Shown: positions 43,265 to 53,122, counted from the stretch's first letter. The stretch is 64,000 nt of DNA from Lysobacteraceae bacterium NML03-0222 (GCA_002798195.1 NWQM01000001.1:186001-250000), one strand, 5' to 3'. Notes: generated from the letters alone by a model not told the origin. A program made the numbers and translations.

Positions 43265-43720
43265 TCAGGCATCCACCTCGGCACAGAGGATTTCCGCGCA
43301 GGCGACCTGTTGGCCATCGACGAAGGCCGCACAGCTGTAAAGGGTCATGTTGCGGATTTCGCGCTTGATGCTGACCTCGATTTCCAGCCGGTCGCCGGGG
43401 ACGACCATGCGGCTGAACTTGGCGCCATCGACCTTGACCAGATAGGAGAGCTTGCCGGCATCGGCACCGCCACGGGTCAGGTGGCTGAGCAGCCCGCCGG
43501 CCTGTGCCATCGCCTCAATCACCAGTACACCGGGCATGACGGCCTGCGCAGGGAAATGCCCCTGGAAGAACGGCTCGTTGATGCTGACGTTTTTCCATGC
43601 GCGCAAACGCTGACCGGCCTCGAATTCGACCACGCGGTCAACCAGCAGGAAGGGGTAGCGGTGTGGCAGCAGGTCGCGGATTTTTTCCACGTCCACGGGC
43701 AGGGTCAGGGAATTGCTCAT
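43265..43720 (-). CDS. fabZ: 3-hydroxyacyl-ACP dehydratase FabZ
   Basis: 151-residue hot-dog-fold dehydratase of type II fatty acid synthesis. The catalytic His is in FFQGHFP (about residues 51-57) and the catalytic Glu in VIEAMAQAGG (about 67-76). The N-terminal IRDLLPHRYPFLLVDR is diagnostic. It abuts lpxD and lies two bases before lpxA, balancing fatty acid and lipid A use of 3-hydroxyacyl-ACP. Confidence 0.97.
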   Translation of the reverse strand: MSNSLTLPVDVEKIRDLLPHRYPFLLVDRVVEFEAGQRLRAWKNVSINEPFFQGHFPAQAVMPGVLVIEAMAQAGGLLSHLTRGGADAGKLSYLVKVDGAKFSRMVVPGDRLEIEVSIKREIRNMTLYSCAAFVDGQQVACAEILCAEVDA

Positions 43721-44743
43721 TCAGTCAGTGTCCTTTGCCCGGCTGTGATGGGCATGACGATAAAGGGTGTCGAGTTGTTTGAAACGGGCGGCATTTTTGC
43801 GCCAGCTGCGGTTGTCCATCAAGGGGGTTCCGGAAGAATATTCACCCGGCTCGCGGATGGAATGGGTCACAAGGCTCATTGCCGTCACCATCACCTGGTC
43901 GCAGATTTCCAGATGTCCCAGTACCCCGGCACCGCCGCCAATCAGGCAGTAGCGGCCAATTTTGGCGCTGCCTGCCGCGGCCGAGCAGCCGGCCATGGCG
44001 GTATGCGCGCCGATATGCACGTTGTGGCCAATCTGGATGAGATTGTCCAGACGCACGTCCTCCTCCAGCACGGTGTCTTCCAGGGCGCCGCGGTCGATGC
44101 AGGTATTGGCGCCGATTTCGCAATCATCGCCCACGCGCACGCCGCCCAGTTGCGGCACTTTCAGCCATTGGCCATGCTCCATGGCAAGACCAAAGCCATC
44201 TGCGCCCAGTACCGCGCCGGGATGGATGCGCACCCGCTGCCCCAGGCGCACCCGAGCCACCAGGGTGACGCGGGCGACAAGCTCGCAACCGGCACCGATG
44301 ATGCAATCCTCGCCAATCACCGAGCCGGCACCAATCACCGCCCCGGCGCCGACATGGCTGCGTGCGCCGATGCTGACAAAGGGGCCGATATGGGCGCTGG
44401 GGTCGATGATGGCCTCCGGCGCAATCACTGCACTGGGATGGATGCCCGGCGGGTATGGGGTCTGCGGCTCGAACAGAGCTGCAATGCGGGCAAAGGCCGC
44501 ATACGGGTCGCGTGCAATCAGCGCGGTCATTGGTGCGCCGGGGCTGTCGGCTTGGCGCATCACCACGATGCTGGCATGGCTGTCCTGCAACTGGCTGCGG
44601 TAGCGTGGATTGGCCAAAAAGCCAAGCTGTCCCTTGCGCGCAGCCGCCAAGGTGGCAACGCCAGTGATTTTCACACTGGCATCGCCCACCACTTGCAGGT
44701 CAAATTGCTCCGCGAGCTGCGCCGCGCTGTAGCTCTTGCCCAT
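43721..44743 (-). CDS. lpxD: UDP-3-O-acylglucosamine N-acyltransferase
   Basis: 340-residue third acyl step of lipid A synthesis. An N-terminal uridine-binding domain (about residues 1-100) is followed by a long hexapeptide-repeat helix (HPSAVIAPEAIIDPSAHIGP onward) with IGHNVHIGAHTAMAG, holding the catalytic His, and a C-terminal helix. It starts eight bases after bamA. The C-terminal end is followed directly by fabZ. Confidence 0.97.
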   Translation of the reverse strand: MGKSYSAAQLAEQFDLQVVGDASVKITGVATLAAARKGQLGFLANPRYRSQLQDSHASIVVMRQADSPGAPMTALIARDPYAAFARIAALFEPQTPYPPGIHPSAVIAPEAIIDPSAHIGPFVSIGARSHVGAGAVIGAGSVIGEDCIIGAGCELVARVTLVARVRLGQRVRIHPGAVLGADGFGLAMEHGQWLKVPQLGGVRVGDDCEIGANTCIDRGALEDTVLEEDVRLDNLIQIGHNVHIGAHTAMAGCSAAAGSAKIGRYCLIGGGAGVLGHLEICDQVMVTAMSLVTHSIREPGEYSSGTPLMDNRSWRKNAARFKQLDTLYRHAHHSRAKDTD

Positions 44744-44751
44744 GCGCCGGA

Positions 44752-47229
44752 TCAGAAGCCGCCGGCAAAGGTGAATTGCAGCCGCTCGATGCGATCGCCG
44801 GGCTGAATCATCCGGCCGCTGCTGTCATATACAGCGTCTTTTTTGCGCAGTGGCAAGGCATAGCTGATCGAGATCGGCCCCATCGGCGAGCGCCACATCA
44901 GCGACAGGCCGGTGGAAGCGCGCAGCTCCTTGGCATCCCAGCTCTTGGTATCGGCAAACACATTGCCAAAGTCGAGGAAGGCCGAAACACGCGCCGCCGG
45001 GCTCTTGATCAGGCGCGGGAAGAACATTTCCACCGTGCCGGTGGTGCGGAACGCGCCACCAATGGGCTGCAGATAGCCATACGGGGTGCCGACCTGCGGC
45101 CCCAGGGTGTTGTCCACAAAGCCGCGCACCCGGCCGCTGGAGGACACGCCGCCTGCGTAGAAGTTTTCAAAGAACGGCAGACCCGTGGCGCGCACGGTTT
45201 TGACGTAGTCGGGCGAGCTGGTCAGGCACGGCTGGCTGATGGTCGGATTGGGGACGGCCGGGGTCGGCATCGTCCAGCAGATGTTGCGCTCGAAGTCCTT
45301 GCCGTAGGAATCGCCATAACCGAGGTTGAAGGCGGTGTTCAGCACCAGCGACGGGCTGAGCGGCCAGTATTTGGAGAGCTGATAGTCCAGCTTGTAATAC
45401 TGCACGGTGGAGCCGGGCAGGGTGGCTTCCAGCGAAACCCGCTGCGACATGCCGCGCGAGGGGCGCAGCGCGTCATCGCGGGTGTCACGGGCAAACGCCA
45501 GCTGGGTGCGCCAGGAATGGAAGGTGCGATGGCCGACGGCGTCAATGTATTCCACCAGCGCCGTAGGGGTGGAGTCCTGGAAGGCGAGGATTTTCTTGGT
45601 ATCAATCCCCAGCATGAAGCTCACCGTATCGTATTCGGTGATGGGCAGGCCGAGGAACATCTGCGCCGCCCCCTGGTTGGTGGAGTACTGCGCCATGTTG
45701 AAGTTGGAGTAGTCAAACTCGCTCCACCACAGGTTGTAGCCCAGCGAGACGCCGCTGTCGGTGAAGTAGGGGTTGACGAAGGAGAAGTCGTATTTCTTCT
45801 GGTAGTAGGAGCGCATCGCGCCGATGGAGACGCGGTTGCCGCTGCCGAGGAAATTGGTTTCCGAAAGCTGGCCGCTGATCTGGATGCCCGAAAGCTGTGA
45901 ATAGCCCAAGGTCAGCATCACTTGGCCGGAGTTGGTTTCCTTGACCCGCACTTCCAGATCCACCTGGTCATTGCTGCCGGCGACCGGGCGGCTTTCAATA
46001 TCCACGCTCTCGAAATAGCCCAGCTGTTGCAGGCGGATCTTGGAGCGGTCGATGGCGGCCTGCGAATACCACGCGCCTTCAAACTGGCGCATTTCGCGGC
46101 GCAGCACTTCATCGCGGGTGCGGTTATTGTCCTTGAACACGATGCGGCGCACATTCACCCGCGGGCCGGGCACCACCTGCATGGTGATGCCGACCGTGCG
46201 GTTTTCACGATTCACATCCGGCACCGGGTTCACTTGTGCGAAGGCATAGCCGATATTGCTGAGCGATGCGGTGATGCTTTCGGTAGCCAGCTCCAGCATG
46301 CGCCGCGAGAATACCGCCTCGGGCTTGACGAACAGCTTGACGCGCTCCTCGACTTCCTCCTTGGGCAGCACGGTATCGCCGCTGACCGAGACGCTGGAAA
46401 TGGTGTATTGCTCGCCCTCGCTGATGCCGGCGGTGATGTAGATGTCGCGCTTGTCCGGGCTGATCGAAACTTGCGTGTTTTCAGGGCCGACTTCGGCATC
46501 GATATAGCCGCGATCCAGATACCAGGATTGCAGCTTTTCCAAATCGCCGGAGAGCTTTTCCTTGGAGTACTGGTTATCGCGCCGATACCAGGACAGCCAG
46601 TTGCTCGGCCGCGATTCCCAGTTGTCCAAAAGCTCCTTGTCGCTGAACAGCTCATTGCCAATCACGTTGACATGGCGGATTTTGGCCGCCTTGCCCTCCT
46701 TGATGGCGATGGCGATATCCACCCGGTTGCGGTCGAGCCGGGTGATTTTCGGCTCGATCTCGACATTGTATTTGCCGCGGTTCTGGTAGGCGCGGGTCAG
46801 CTCCTGCTGTACCCGGTCAAGGCTCATGCGGTCATAGGTTTCGCCTTCGGCCAGCCCGATTTCCTTCAGGCTTTTCATCAGCTGGTCGGTGGGCAAGTCC
46901 TTGTTGCCGCTGACTTCCAGCTTGTTGATGGCCGGGCGCTCGTTCACCGTCACCACCAGGATGTCGCCCTGGCGCTCCAGGCGGATATCTTCAAAAAAGC
47001 CGGTGCGATACAGTGCGCGGATGGCATCGCCCGCACGCGCCTGATCCAGGCGGTCGCCGCGCTCAACCGGCAAATAGGTAAATACCGTGCCTGCGGAGAT
47101 ACGCTGCAGGCCATCGACGCGAATATCGCCGACAGTGAATGGTTCAATCGACTGCGCCCAAGCGGGCATGGCAAGCGCAGAAGCCAGAGCCAGGGCAAGC
47201 ACGCGGCGGCGGGTGAGGGATCGCATCAT
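44752..47229 (-). CDS. bamA: Outer membrane protein assembly factor BamA
   Basis: 825 residues from ATG 47229 (ATG 47226 and in-frame codons up to 47277 are alternatives). Signal peptide ends near AMPAWAQ. Five POTRA domains fill about residues 24-430 (first: FTVGDIRVDGLQRISAGTVF); the beta barrel follows, with the conserved RGF motif in GRVRGFVDN and a final Phe in FTFAGGF for barrel recognition. It folds outer-membrane beta-barrel proteins. It lies between rseP and lpxD. The region before the ATG has no clear ribosome binding site, so the exact start is uncertain. Confidence 0.96.
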   Translation of the reverse strand: MMRSLTRRRVLALALASALAMPAWAQSIEPFTVGDIRVDGLQRISAGTVFTYLPVERGDRLDQARAGDAIRALYRTGFFEDIRLERQGDILVVTVNERPAINKLEVSGNKDLPTDQLMKSLKEIGLAEGETYDRMSLDRVQQELTRAYQNRGKYNVEIEPKITRLDRNRVDIAIAIKEGKAAKIRHVNVIGNELFSDKELLDNWESRPSNWLSWYRRDNQYSKEKLSGDLEKLQSWYLDRGYIDAEVGPENTQVSISPDKRDIYITAGISEGEQYTISSVSVSGDTVLPKEEVEERVKLFVKPEAVFSRRMLELATESITASLSNIGYAFAQVNPVPDVNRENRTVGITMQVVPGPRVNVRRIVFKDNNRTRDEVLRREMRQFEGAWYSQAAIDRSKIRLQQLGYFESVDIESRPVAGSNDQVDLEVRVKETNSGQVMLTLGYSQLSGIQISGQLSETNFLGSGNRVSIGAMRSYYQKKYDFSFVNPYFTDSGVSLGYNLWWSEFDYSNFNMAQYSTNQGAAQMFLGLPITEYDTVSFMLGIDTKKILAFQDSTPTALVEYIDAVGHRTFHSWRTQLAFARDTRDDALRPSRGMSQRVSLEATLPGSTVQYYKLDYQLSKYWPLSPSLVLNTAFNLGYGDSYGKDFERNICWTMPTPAVPNPTISQPCLTSSPDYVKTVRATGLPFFENFYAGGVSSSGRVRGFVDNTLGPQVGTPYGYLQPIGGAFRTTGTVEMFFPRLIKSPAARVSAFLDFGNVFADTKSWDAKELRASTGLSLMWRSPMGPISISYALPLRKKDAVYDSSGRMIQPGDRIERLQFTFAGGF

Positions 47230-47273
47230 TACGGAAGTCCGGTTTTGCTTAAAGGAAAGAGCTGCCATGAAAC

Positions 47274-48629
47274 TCATCGCAGCAGCCCGTGAATATCATT
47301 GTAGAACGCCAAGCCCATCAAACAGGCCAGTACGGCAAGTCCGATGAATTGGCCGATGACCAGAAAGCGCTCGCTGGGCGGGCTGCCTTTGACCAGCTCG
47401 ATAAGGTAATACAGCAGGTGCCCGCCGTCCAAGACCGGGATCGGCAGCAGGTTGATGATGGCAAGGCTGAGCGAAATGAGTGCCAGAAAACTCAAAAACC
47501 AGGCCAGCCCCATGTCGGCGGAGCGGTCGGCCACGCGGGCAATGGTGATGGGGCCGGAAATATTCTCCAGCGAGGCGCGCCCCTGCACCATGCGCGCCAT
47601 CATTGCAAATGATTGCCGGGTAAGTCGCCAGGTTTCCCCCAAGGCGGCGGGGATGGCGGCCAACGGGCCATGGCGCAGCACGGCATTTTTGGCAGGCAGC
47701 GGCATGGCGTCGGGCAGGCTGATGCCAATGCCCCAGTAATCGCCACGCTCGGGGTGGTGCAGTTTGGCTGGGCGGATATCCACCACTTGGGTGTGCTCGC
47801 CACGGGCAATGCGCAGTGTCAGGCTTTGCCCGGCCTCGCCTGCCTTATTGATATGGGGGGGCAATTCGGTAAAGTCGCTGATATCACGGCCATTGATGGC
47901 GAGGATGCGGTCGCCGCTTTTTAATTTGCCTGCGGCCGGGGCATCGGCACTGACCTGGCCGACGATGGGCGCAAGCAGATGGTGCGCCGGCACGATGCCG
48001 GTGGCGGTGATGGCTTCGCGCTCCTTCACTTGCGCAGGCAGGCGCTCCAGATGCAGGGTGCGTTGCCGGGTGTAGCCCTGGGCATCACGCACTTCAATAG
48101 CGGTGGGCGCGCGGTCAAGTGCAGCGGTGAGGAGGGCAAGTCCGGCCTCGCTCCAGGTCGGGGTGGCCTCGCCCTTGATGCTTTGAATCACGTCACCGCG
48201 CTGCAAGCCCGACTCGGCGGCAATGCCCTGTACCCGGCCAATTTCCGGTGCATAGTCCGGGCGACCGACCATGAACATCAGCCATAACAGTGCCACGCAC
48301 AGGCCGAGGTTGGCCAAGGGGCCTGCGGCAACAATCGCCGCGCGCTGCCCCAGCGGCTTGCGGTTGAAGGCCTGGTTCAGCTCGGCCGCATCCACAGCGG
48401 CTTCGCGCTCGTCCAGCATGCGGACATAGCCCCCCAGCGGAATGGCGGCGATGGCGTATTCGGTGCCATCACGGCCACGGCGCAGCCAGAGGGGCTTGCC
48501 AAAGCCGATGGAGAAGCGCAGCACCTTGACGCCACAGCGGCGCGCTACCCAGAAATGGCCAAACTCATGGATGGTGACCAGGATGCCGAGGCTGATAATC
48601 AGCCAGAAAACAGGGCCCAAAACGCTCAT
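47274..48629 (-). CDS. rseP: Site-2 metalloprotease RseP
   Basis: 451-residue inner-membrane zinc protease that cleaves the anti-sigma-E factor and signal-peptide remnants. HEFGHFW near residue 20 provides the zinc ligands and catalytic Glu; LDGGHLLYYLIE near the C-terminus gives the third ligand. Two PDZ domains occupy about residues 115-310. ATG 48629 is preferred over GTG 48635. It lies 58 bases after dxr. A periplasmic signal role matches the neighbouring bamA, whose failure induces the sigma-E response. Confidence 0.96.
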   Translation of the reverse strand: MSVLGPVFWLIISLGILVTIHEFGHFWVARRCGVKVLRFSIGFGKPLWLRRGRDGTEYAIAAIPLGGYVRMLDEREAAVDAAELNQAFNRKPLGQRAAIVAAGPLANLGLCVALLWLMFMVGRPDYAPEIGRVQGIAAESGLQRGDVIQSIKGEATPTWSEAGLALLTAALDRAPTAIEVRDAQGYTRQRTLHLERLPAQVKEREAITATGIVPAHHLLAPIVGQVSADAPAAGKLKSGDRILAINGRDISDFTELPPHINKAGEAGQSLTLRIARGEHTQVVDIRPAKLHHPERGDYWGIGISLPDAMPLPAKNAVLRHGPLAAIPAALGETWRLTRQSFAMMARMVQGRASLENISGPITIARVADRSADMGLAWFLSFLALISLSLAIINLLPIPVLDGGHLLYYLIELVKGSPPSERFLVIGQFIGLAVLACLMGLAFYNDIHGLLR

Positions 48630-48687
48630 GCGCACAACTCGGGCAGTGGTGGGCAGGCGGGGCTTGTGAAGTGCGGCAGAGCGGGCA

Positions 48688-49869
48688 TCAGCTATCCAGT
48701 CGGGTCATCGCGTTGTGGGCGTATCGACGTGCGGCTTGGTCGGCTTCCAGCAATACTTCCAGCGAATCTGCGGCCGTGGTGGGAAGCGCGGCAAGACCGG
48801 CTTCGACCAGCGCCGGGATGTCAAGAAAAGCAATCCGGCGCTGAAGAAAGGCTGAAACGGCTTCTTCATTCAGCGCATTCAGATGCGCAGGTGCCGTGCC
48901 ACCGGCCGCCAGCGCCGCATAGGCCAGCGTGAGTGCCGGGAAGGTTTGGGTATCCGGCGGCTCAAAGTCCAGCCGCCCGCCCTGGGCGACCAAATCCAGC
49001 CCGGCAACCCCGGAGGCGATGCGTTGTGGCCAGGCCAGCCCTACCGCCAGCGTGGTGCGCATGTCCGGCAGCCCCAGTTGCGCCAGGGTGGAGCCATCAC
49101 GGAAATTCACCAGCGAATGCACCAGCGACTGCGGATGCACCAGTACGTCGATTTGCGTGCCGGGCAGGCCAAACAGGTGATGCGCTTCGATGACTTCCAG
49201 CCCCTTGTTCATCAGCGTGGCCGAGTCCACGGAAATCTTCGGCCCCATCGACCATTTCGGGTGCGCGATGGCCTGCTCCGGGGTGATGCCGGCCAGTTGT
49301 GCGCGGCCGTATCCCCGGAATGGCCCGCCCGAGGCGGTCAGGATGATTTTCTCTACCTGCCCATTGCAGCGGCCATCGGGCAGGCACTGGAAGATGGCAT
49401 TGTGTTCGCTGTCAATCGGCACCAGCACGCTGCCTGAGCGCGCCACTTCGGCCATCAGCAATTCGCCTGCCAGCACCAGTGATTCCTTGTTGGCAAGCAA
49501 CAGCCGCTTGCCGGCACGGGCTGCGGCCAGCGTGGAGGACAAGCCCGCTGCGCCGACGATGGCGGCGACCACGGTATCGCAGGCATCACTTTGTGCCAGT
49601 GCATCCAGTGCCGCCATGCCGGCATGCGCCTGGGTGTTGAGCCCGGCGGCTGCAAGCCCAGCCTTCAGCGCCGGATACTGGCTTTCATCGGCAATCACTG
49701 CATGTGCCGGGCGATGCTGGCGGCATAGCGCCAGCAGGGCATCGACCTGGCGACCTGCCGCCAGCACCGTCACCTGATAGCGGTCAGGATGACGGGCGAT
49801 GACATCCAGCGCCGAGGCGCCAATCGAGCCGGTGGCGCCCAGTACCGCGATCCGTTGCATGGCATCCAT
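48688..49869 (-). CDS. dxr: 1-deoxy-D-xylulose 5-phosphate reductoisomerase
   Basis: 393-residue NADPH-dependent enzyme of the methylerythritol phosphate isoprenoid pathway. NADPH-binding LGATGSIGASALDV is at the N-terminus; ASGGPFRGY and SATLMNKGLEVIEAHHLFG form the substrate and metal site. The start is ATG 49869, next to the cdsA stop (49871); ATG 49860 is possible. The frame beyond this into cdsA is not coding for dxr. Confidence 0.96.
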   Translation of the reverse strand: MDAMQRIAVLGATGSIGASALDVIARHPDRYQVTVLAAGRQVDALLALCRQHRPAHAVIADESQYPALKAGLAAAGLNTQAHAGMAALDALAQSDACDTVVAAIVGAAGLSSTLAAARAGKRLLLANKESLVLAGELLMAEVARSGSVLVPIDSEHNAIFQCLPDGRCNGQVEKIILTASGGPFRGYGRAQLAGITPEQAIAHPKWSMGPKISVDSATLMNKGLEVIEAHHLFGLPGTQIDVLVHPQSLVHSLVNFRDGSTLAQLGLPDMRTTLAVGLAWPQRIASGVAGLDLVAQGGRLDFEPPDTQTFPALTLAYAALAAGGTAPAHLNALNEEAVSAFLQRRIAFLDIPALVEAGLAALPTTAADSLEVLLEADQAARRYAHNAMTRLDS

Positions 49870-49870
49870 A

Positions 49871-50731
49871 TCAGAAACCGAAGCTGGCTTTGGCCAGCGC
49901 AAACACCGGCAGCGCCGCCAGTACGCTGTCGATGCGGTCAAGGATGCCGCCGTGGCCGGGAATCAGCGTGCCGGAGTCTTTCACGCCGGCCTGGCGTTTG
50001 AGCAGGCTTTCAAACAAATCGCCGACCACCGAGGCCAGGGCAGTCAGCAATACCGCTGCGGCCAGCCACGGCAGTTGCGCGGCCGTGGCACCGGCCAAGA
50101 GGCCAAAGCCAAGCCCGACCAGGAGTGCGCACAGCAGGCCGCCCATCAAGCCTTCCACAGTCTTGTTGGGGCTGATGATCGGGGCGAGCTTGCGTTTGCC
50201 AAAGCGTCGCCCGGCAAAATAAGCGCCGCTATCGGCTGCCCAGATGATGGCAAGCGCGGTCAGCAGCCACAGATGGTTGCGCGGCACCGGCCCAATCAGC
50301 GCTGTCTCATCGGGATTGCCGTGAATCACCAGCAGCGCGCACCAAGCCGGTATCACCGCCAGCGTGCCGGCCAGCAGCTTGACGGCACAGGCAAGCTTGC
50401 CAGGCCGGGCAGCGAAGTTTGAATAGCGCAGCCACAGCACCGCCAGCCACCACCAGCCCACGCCCAGCAGCATCATGAGGTGGAACAGCGCCATGGTGCC
50501 GCCCTGCGCAGTACGCGAGGCCCAGACAATCATCACCATCAGCAGCAGGTTGGCGGCGATGAGGAAACTGCGGGTCAGTGTGTCATCGACATCGGCCAGC
50601 TTCAGCCATTCCCACAGGCCGCCAAGAAACACCAGCGCTGCCAGCAGCATCATCCACGGCGTGGGCAGAAAGAGTATGGCGGCAATCGCCAGTGGCGCCA
50701 TTACCAGGGCCGCCAGAATACGGGTTTTCAT
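49871..50731 (-). CDS. cdsA: Phosphatidate cytidylyltransferase
   Basis: 286-residue membrane enzyme making CDP-diacylglycerol for phospholipid synthesis. About eight membrane spans. The C-terminal signature ESLLKRQAGVKDSGTLIPGH followed by GGILDRIDS (about residues 235-265) is the CdsA hallmark. The ATG overlaps the uppS stop by four bases, so translation is probably coupled. Confidence 0.96.
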   Translation of the reverse strand: MKTRILAALVMAPLAIAAILFLPTPWMMLLAALVFLGGLWEWLKLADVDDTLTRSFLIAANLLLMVMIVWASRTAQGGTMALFHLMMLLGVGWWWLAVLWLRYSNFAARPGKLACAVKLLAGTLAVIPAWCALLVIHGNPDETALIGPVPRNHLWLLTALAIIWAADSGAYFAGRRFGKRKLAPIISPNKTVEGLMGGLLCALLVGLGFGLLAGATAAQLPWLAAAVLLTALASVVGDLFESLLKRQAGVKDSGTLIPGHGGILDRIDSVLAALPVFALAKASFGF

Positions 50732-51480
50732 GCTTGGGAATGTCCTTGCGATGCGGGGGACAGCTGCGCCGGGGTCAGGCCGAAACGGCGCTGGCGAGCA
50801 GCAAAATCATCAAATGCCTGTTGCAGCGTATCGCGGTCGAAGTCCGGCCACAGTTGCGGGGTGAACCAGAGCTCCGCATAGGCCAGCTGCCAGAGCAGAA
50901 AATTGCTGATGCGCAGGTCGCCGCCGGTGCGAATCATCAAGTCAGGTGGTGGCAAGTCTGCCAGCGCGGTGTACTGCCCCAGCCGGGCTTCGTCGATTTC
51001 ATCTGGGCGCAGCTGGCCTGCAGCCACTTGTTCGGCGATCTGCCTGGCTGCCATCGCCAAGTCTTGACGGCCACCATAGCTGGCGGCGATGGCAAGCGTC
51101 ATGCGGGTATTGCCGCGCGTCAGCGCCTCGGCAGTCTGCATTTTGGCTTGCAGGGCGGCGGAGAAGCGGCTTCTGTCGCCAATGAAGCGCAGGCGAATGC
51201 CGCGCCGGTGCATTTCTTCGGCCTCGCGCTCCAGCGTGCCGGCAAACAGTTTCATCAGACCGCCGACTTCTTCGGCCGGCCGCCCCCAGTTTTCGCTGGA
51301 GAACGCATACAGGGTGAGCACCTCCACGCCGCGCTCAAGGCAGAACTCCAGGCAGCGTTGCACCGCGCGCGCACCGGCATGGTGGCCGATGATGCGCGGG
51401 CGGCGGCGTTGCTCGGCCCAGCGGCCATTGCCGTCCATGATGACGGCCAGGTGGCGGGGCACGGCTCGGGCATCAGACAT
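50728..51480 (-). CDS. uppS: Undecaprenyl diphosphate synthase
   Basis: 250-residue cis-prenyltransferase producing the C55 carrier lipid for peptidoglycan and O-antigen synthesis. HLAVIMDGNGRWAEQRRRPR (about residues 8-27) holds the catalytic Asp and phosphate-binding loop; TLYAFSSENWGRP and DLMIRTGGDLRISNFLLWQL are diagnostic. It starts seven bases after frr. Confidence 0.97.
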   Translation of the reverse strand: MSDARAVPRHLAVIMDGNGRWAEQRRRPRIIGHHAGARAVQRCLEFCLERGVEVLTLYAFSSENWGRPAEEVGGLMKLFAGTLEREAEEMHRRGIRLRFIGDRSRFSAALQAKMQTAEALTRGNTRMTLAIAASYGGRQDLAMAARQIAEQVAAGQLRPDEIDEARLGQYTALADLPPPDLMIRTGGDLRISNFLLWQLAYAELWFTPQLWPDFDRDTLQQAFDDFAARQRRFGLTPAQLSPASQGHSQA

Positions 51481-51487
51481 GGCCGGC

Positions 51488-52045
51488 TCAGACGGCCATC
51501 AGTTCCTGTTCCTTGGCCTTGAGCACTTCTTCCACATCCTTGATGGCCTTGTCGGTGATTTTCTGCACCTCGTCCTCGCTGCGACGGGCATCGTCCTCGC
51601 TGATTTGCTTGTCTTTGAGCAAATCCTTGACCTGCTGGTTGGCATCGCGGCGGATATTGCGGATGGCGACCTTGGCGTTTTCGCCTTCGCCATGCACCAC
51701 CTTGGTCAGCTCGCGGCGGCGCTCTTCGGTCAGCGGCGGGATATTGATGCGGATGGTCATGCCGGCGGTATTCGGGGTCAGGCCGAGGTCGGAAGTGATG
51801 ATGGCTTTTTCAATCGCCGCCACCATGCCCTTGTCCCATGGCGTGATGGTGAGCGAACGGGCATCGCTGACCGACACGCTGGCCACTTGCGAGAGCGGCA
51901 TTTCCGAGCCGTAACTATTGACCTTGATATGGTCAACCAGCGCCGTGGTGGCGCGGCCGGTGCGTACTTTTGCCAAATCGTTGCGCAGCGCCTCGATGCT
52001 CTTTTGCATGCGGGTTTGTGCGTCTTTCTGGATGTCCTTGATCAT
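51488..52045 (-). CDS. frr: Ribosome recycling factor
   Basis: 185-residue factor that splits post-termination ribosomes with EF-G. It begins MIKDIQKDAQTRMQKSIEAL and shows the family segments VRTGRATTALVDHIKV and LTIRINIPPLTEERRRELTK-like runs (here MTIRINIPPLTEERR). It heads the minus-strand envelope gene string. In many relatives pyrH lies directly upstream; here the upstream neighbour is a DUF1176 gene, so frr appears to have its own promoter. Confidence 0.97.
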   Translation of the reverse strand: MIKDIQKDAQTRMQKSIEALRNDLAKVRTGRATTALVDHIKVNSYGSEMPLSQVASVSVSDARSLTITPWDKGMVAAIEKAIITSDLGLTPNTAGMTIRINIPPLTEERRRELTKVVHGEGENAKVAIRNIRRDANQQVKDLLKDKQISEDDARRSEDEVQKITDKAIKDVEEVLKAKEQELMAV

Positions 52046-52074
52046 GGCTGGCCTTCAAAAAGTGTAAGCGGCTG

Positions 52075-52080
52075 ATTATA
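52075..52080 (-). promoter_or_regulatory. Possible -10 element of the frr operon
   Basis: A perfect TATAAT on the minus strand lies 30 bases upstream of the frr ATG, with AAGG just ahead of the start codon. The -35 region is GC-rich and poor, so this promoter is a moderate call. Confidence 0.45.
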
Positions 52081-52108
52081 CGGGGCTGCGGCGATTGCGG
52101 GCAGGCGC

Positions 52109-53122
52109 TTAGCGGCGCACTTCGCTGACGAAGGTGGGGAGTGGCCATGCGCCCCCGGGAAAGCCGCGGCACAGGCCGGTGGTTTGCTCAAGGCTCAACA
52201 CAAACTTCTGCCCATCCCAGACGTATTCCTTTGTACTCCAGCAGTCCCCCATGCCACGGTCTTTATGGGTAGAGGACAGCACGCCATTGGCATAGTCGGT
52301 GAGATCGCCGTCCAGTACATCCAGCACTTGCTGTAAATCGCTGTCCATCAGGACATACAAGTCGCCATGGTTATAGGCACCCATCCAGCAGGGGGAGACC
52401 GCCAGGGCGCGGGTGTCGCTCAAGCGGTGAATCTTGAAGTCAAGCTTGATTTCATCGTCTGCAAAAGCCTGGTAGCACTGGCCGTTTGCAGCCTGCTTAA
52501 GCAGCCGGTAAAGCCTGTAGTAATGGGTGTCCTCGGGCGTGAGTGTGCGGGCGGGGGTGGTGATGGTGGCGGCAGCCTGAATCACCGGTGTTGATTGCGG
52601 CGGCAGCGGTTTGCCGCGTACTTTGCCAGGACGTATCAATGCCGATGCGCTGCCGACCCGGCGCTGGAACTCGTCCATTTTCAGCAGTACCGCATTGGCG
52701 CCTTCGCTGGAAAGCGTCCAGGTTTCGCCATCGGCATGCAGCCGGATGGGTAGCCTGCCCTGGACCGCGGCAAGCAGTTGCCGGGTTTGCGACTGGCTGA
52801 ATTCGGCCATGCCGCTGCCCTGGAGGCGAATGGTCATCAGGCGCTGCGTGCCGCTGTACAGCTCGGCAAACGCCGGCGTTTCGATTTCAAGGTGGATGGA
52901 CAGCTCGGCCATGACGGGCGCATTCTCACCGGCCTTGCGGGTGAGCAAGACGGAAACCGGCCTGTCAATGTCTGCTTCCCGTTGATATCCGGCTGCGCGG
53001 CAAGTGCCGGTATTGTCGCAGGCGACTTCCCAGTCCTTGTGGCTGAAGTGAAACCCGTCAAATGCGGTGGCGGCAAACGGCAAGACGGCAATGAGCGACA
53101 AGGCAAGGGCGGCAGTACGCAT
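52109..53122 (-). CDS. Exported DUF1176 protein
   Basis: 337-residue secreted protein. Signal peptide ends near FAATAFDGF (about residue 20). DUF1176 features: FSHKDWEVACDNTGTCRAAGYQ (about 26-47), with paired Cys, and a C-terminal section with CWMGAYN and MGDCWSTKEYVWDGQKFVL. Cysteines probably form disulfides in the periplasm. Function unknown in the family. It is the gene before frr, with 63 bases between. Nothing links it to translation. Confidence 0.82.
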   Translation of the reverse strand: MRTAALALSLIAVLPFAATAFDGFHFSHKDWEVACDNTGTCRAAGYQREADIDRPVSVLLTRKAGENAPVMAELSIHLEIETPAFAELYSGTQRLMTIRLQGSGMAEFSQSQTRQLLAAVQGRLPIRLHADGETWTLSSEGANAVLLKMDEFQRRVGSASALIRPGKVRGKPLPPQSTPVIQAAATITTPARTLTPEDTHYYRLYRLLKQAANGQCYQAFADDEIKLDFKIHRLSDTRALAVSPCWMGAYNHGDLYVLMDSDLQQVLDVLDGDLTDYANGVLSSTHKDRGMGDCWSTKEYVWDGQKFVLSLEQTTGLCRGFPGGAWPLPTFVSEVRR

